From the NCBI RefSeq assembly GCF_003388735.1, contig NZ_QUBQ01000001.1, positions 1,736,001 to 1,800,000 of the forward strand: 64,000 nt of DNA, given 5' to 3'. A program made the position numbers and the translations under genes. A model generated the notes under the pieces. The model ran no database searches and was not told the DNA's origin. It worked only from the letters and a program-made list of their open reading frames with translations. Positions within the stretch are counted from its first letter, which is position 1, and each line of letters begins with the position of its first letter. Source of the DNA: Paenibacillus paeoniae. GTDB lineage: Bacteria; Bacillota; Bacilli; Paenibacillales; Paenibacillaceae. Below, piece by piece: positions 63,349 to 64,000 of this stretch.

Positions 63349-64000
63349 TTATTTTGCGACGATATCCCACTGGTTCACGTTGTTGAACGTACCGAGGTTA
63401 AGCGGTTTGCCGACAAGCACATCCTTGGATACCACTTGAAGTCGTTTCTCCGAGTAAACGGCCAGTGTCGGTACATCTTCATGAAGCACTTCTTGCAATT
63501 GGTTGTAGATGTCATGACGCTTCGCCTCGTCGATCTCCTGCTCGCCCTTCTGGATCAGCTCGTCAACGAGCGGATTATTGTAGCGAATAACGCTGTCGGG
63601 TTTGTCGCCTTTGTATGTCGTGAAATACAAGCTAGGCTCAATATAGTAATCTCTGGTGAAGATCGTAATATGGTGCTCGCCCTTCTCAACCTTGTCTATA
63701 AGCGTTGGGAAATCGAACTTCTGTACATCGATTTTCAAACCGACGGCCTCCAGATTTTGCACCAGTATGTCAGCCGCTTGCTCCCTTACCTTATTGCCTA
63801 CCGGGATGAGGAATGTAAGCTTCTGATTCGTATCCCAATTTGCTTCCTTCAGGAGCTGCTTGGATTTCTCAGGATCGTAATCATAGTTTTTGATAGTGGC
63901 GTTGAAGTAGGGATGTTTGCTCGGAATGCCGCCGTCTATAATTTCGGCTTGCCCCTTCAAGAGCTTCTCAACAATCTGAGGACGATTGAGCGCATGGGCG
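63349..64000 (-). CDS. Family-5 (peptide/nickel) ABC solute-binding protein, partial
   Basis: C-terminal 217 residues of an OppA/DppA-type binding protein; the frame is open to the window edge, so the N-terminus lies beyond it. SKHPYFNATIKNYDYDPEKS, KQLLKEANWDTNQKLTFLIP, then ILVQNLEAVGLKIDVQKFDF and a C-terminal VNQWDIVAK are family marks. Such proteins deliver oligopeptides or nickel chelates to ABC importers. It is codirectional with the carrier-protein operon but separated by a hairpin and a promoter. Confidence 0.87.
   Translation of the reverse strand, partial: AHALNRPQIVEKLLKGQAEIIDGGIPSKHPYFNATIKNYDYDPEKSKQLLKEANWDTNQKLTFLIPVGNKVREQAADILVQNLEAVGLKIDVQKFDFPTLIDKVEKGEHHITIFTRDYYIEPSLYFTTYKGDKPDSVIRYNNPLVDELIQKGEQEIDEAKRHDIYNQLQEVLHEDVPTLAVYSEKRLQVVSKDVLVGKPLNLGTFNNVNQWDIVAK

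Noticed and set aside
1-64000. CRISPR arrays, rRNA or tRNA genes
   Set aside because: No evenly spaced identical repeats and no cloverleaf or rRNA-like stretches were noticed. The four palindromes at 27.7 and 51.6 kb are divergent and have no cas genes near.

Overview
The window reads as chromosomal DNA of a low-to-mid GC, spore-former-type Firmicute, most likely Paenibacillus. Pointers are strong AGGAGG-type ribosome sites, YesN-type regulators, a secreted GH81 glucanase with discoidin repeats, a mannitol PTS operon with a cre-like site, and an ECF sigma/ABC operon. No rRNA, tRNA or CRISPR array was seen.

Layout. 1-7.1 kb: a sensor kinase, a secreted gamma-glutamyltransferase, a chemoreceptor and an ankyrin protein. 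7.3-11.9 kb: a decayed accessory stretch with a doubly frameshifted lipoprotein gene, a broken tyrosine recombinase, a solute-binding protein without signal peptide beside a short HTH protein, and a GNAT gene with an in-frame amber codon. 11.9-15.1 kb: a CcdC-like membrane protein and a small TetR regulon (SDR, TetR, NAD(P)-binding protein) sharing three near-identical palindromic operators. 15.5-23.8 kb: an ABC / DUF1854 / ABC export module and two MFS drug exporters. 24.2-25.5 kb: a rearranged MerR-type metal-response locus. 26.2-27.6 kb: TetR plus benzil-reductase-like SDR. 28.7-36 kb: a mannitol operon (mtlA-mtlR-mtlF-mtlD) carrying its own Enzyme I and HPr. 36-45 kb: hydrolase, GNAT, endonuclease IV, an ECF sigma/ABC operon and a tyrosine recombinase behind a perfect hairpin. 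45.3-51.1 kb: a 1,363-residue GH81 beta-1,3-glucanase with four discoidin modules and an orphan YesN-type regulator.

The most interesting part is 52.7-63.2 kb, all on the minus strand. A 57-residue zinc-ribbon protein ending in ETWGE is a LysW-type amino-group carrier protein. It is followed, with mostly overlapping genes, by a LysX-like ATP-grasp ligase, a degenerate DegT-like protein, a DegT aminotransferase, a LysY/ArgC-like reductase, a LysZ-LysK fusion (kinase plus M20 hydrolase), the two halves of a transketolase, and an MFS exporter. A second ATP-grasp ligase and a flavodoxin-like reductase follow after a putative terminator. Lysine or arginine synthesis would not need a transketolase. 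The set matches the logic of carrier-protein secondary metabolism known from Streptomyces, where carrier-bound glutamate semialdehyde receives a C2 unit and is aminated to a 2,6-diamino-5,7-dihydroxyheptanoate-type amino acid. I infer that the cluster makes and exports a small peptide or amino-acid natural product.

Two copies of a 300-420 bp intergenic repeat, each holding four palindromic units spaced 50/60/50 bp, lie at 27.7 and 51.6 kb. Several genes carry single-base frameshifts or stops, which may be real decay or sequencing error.
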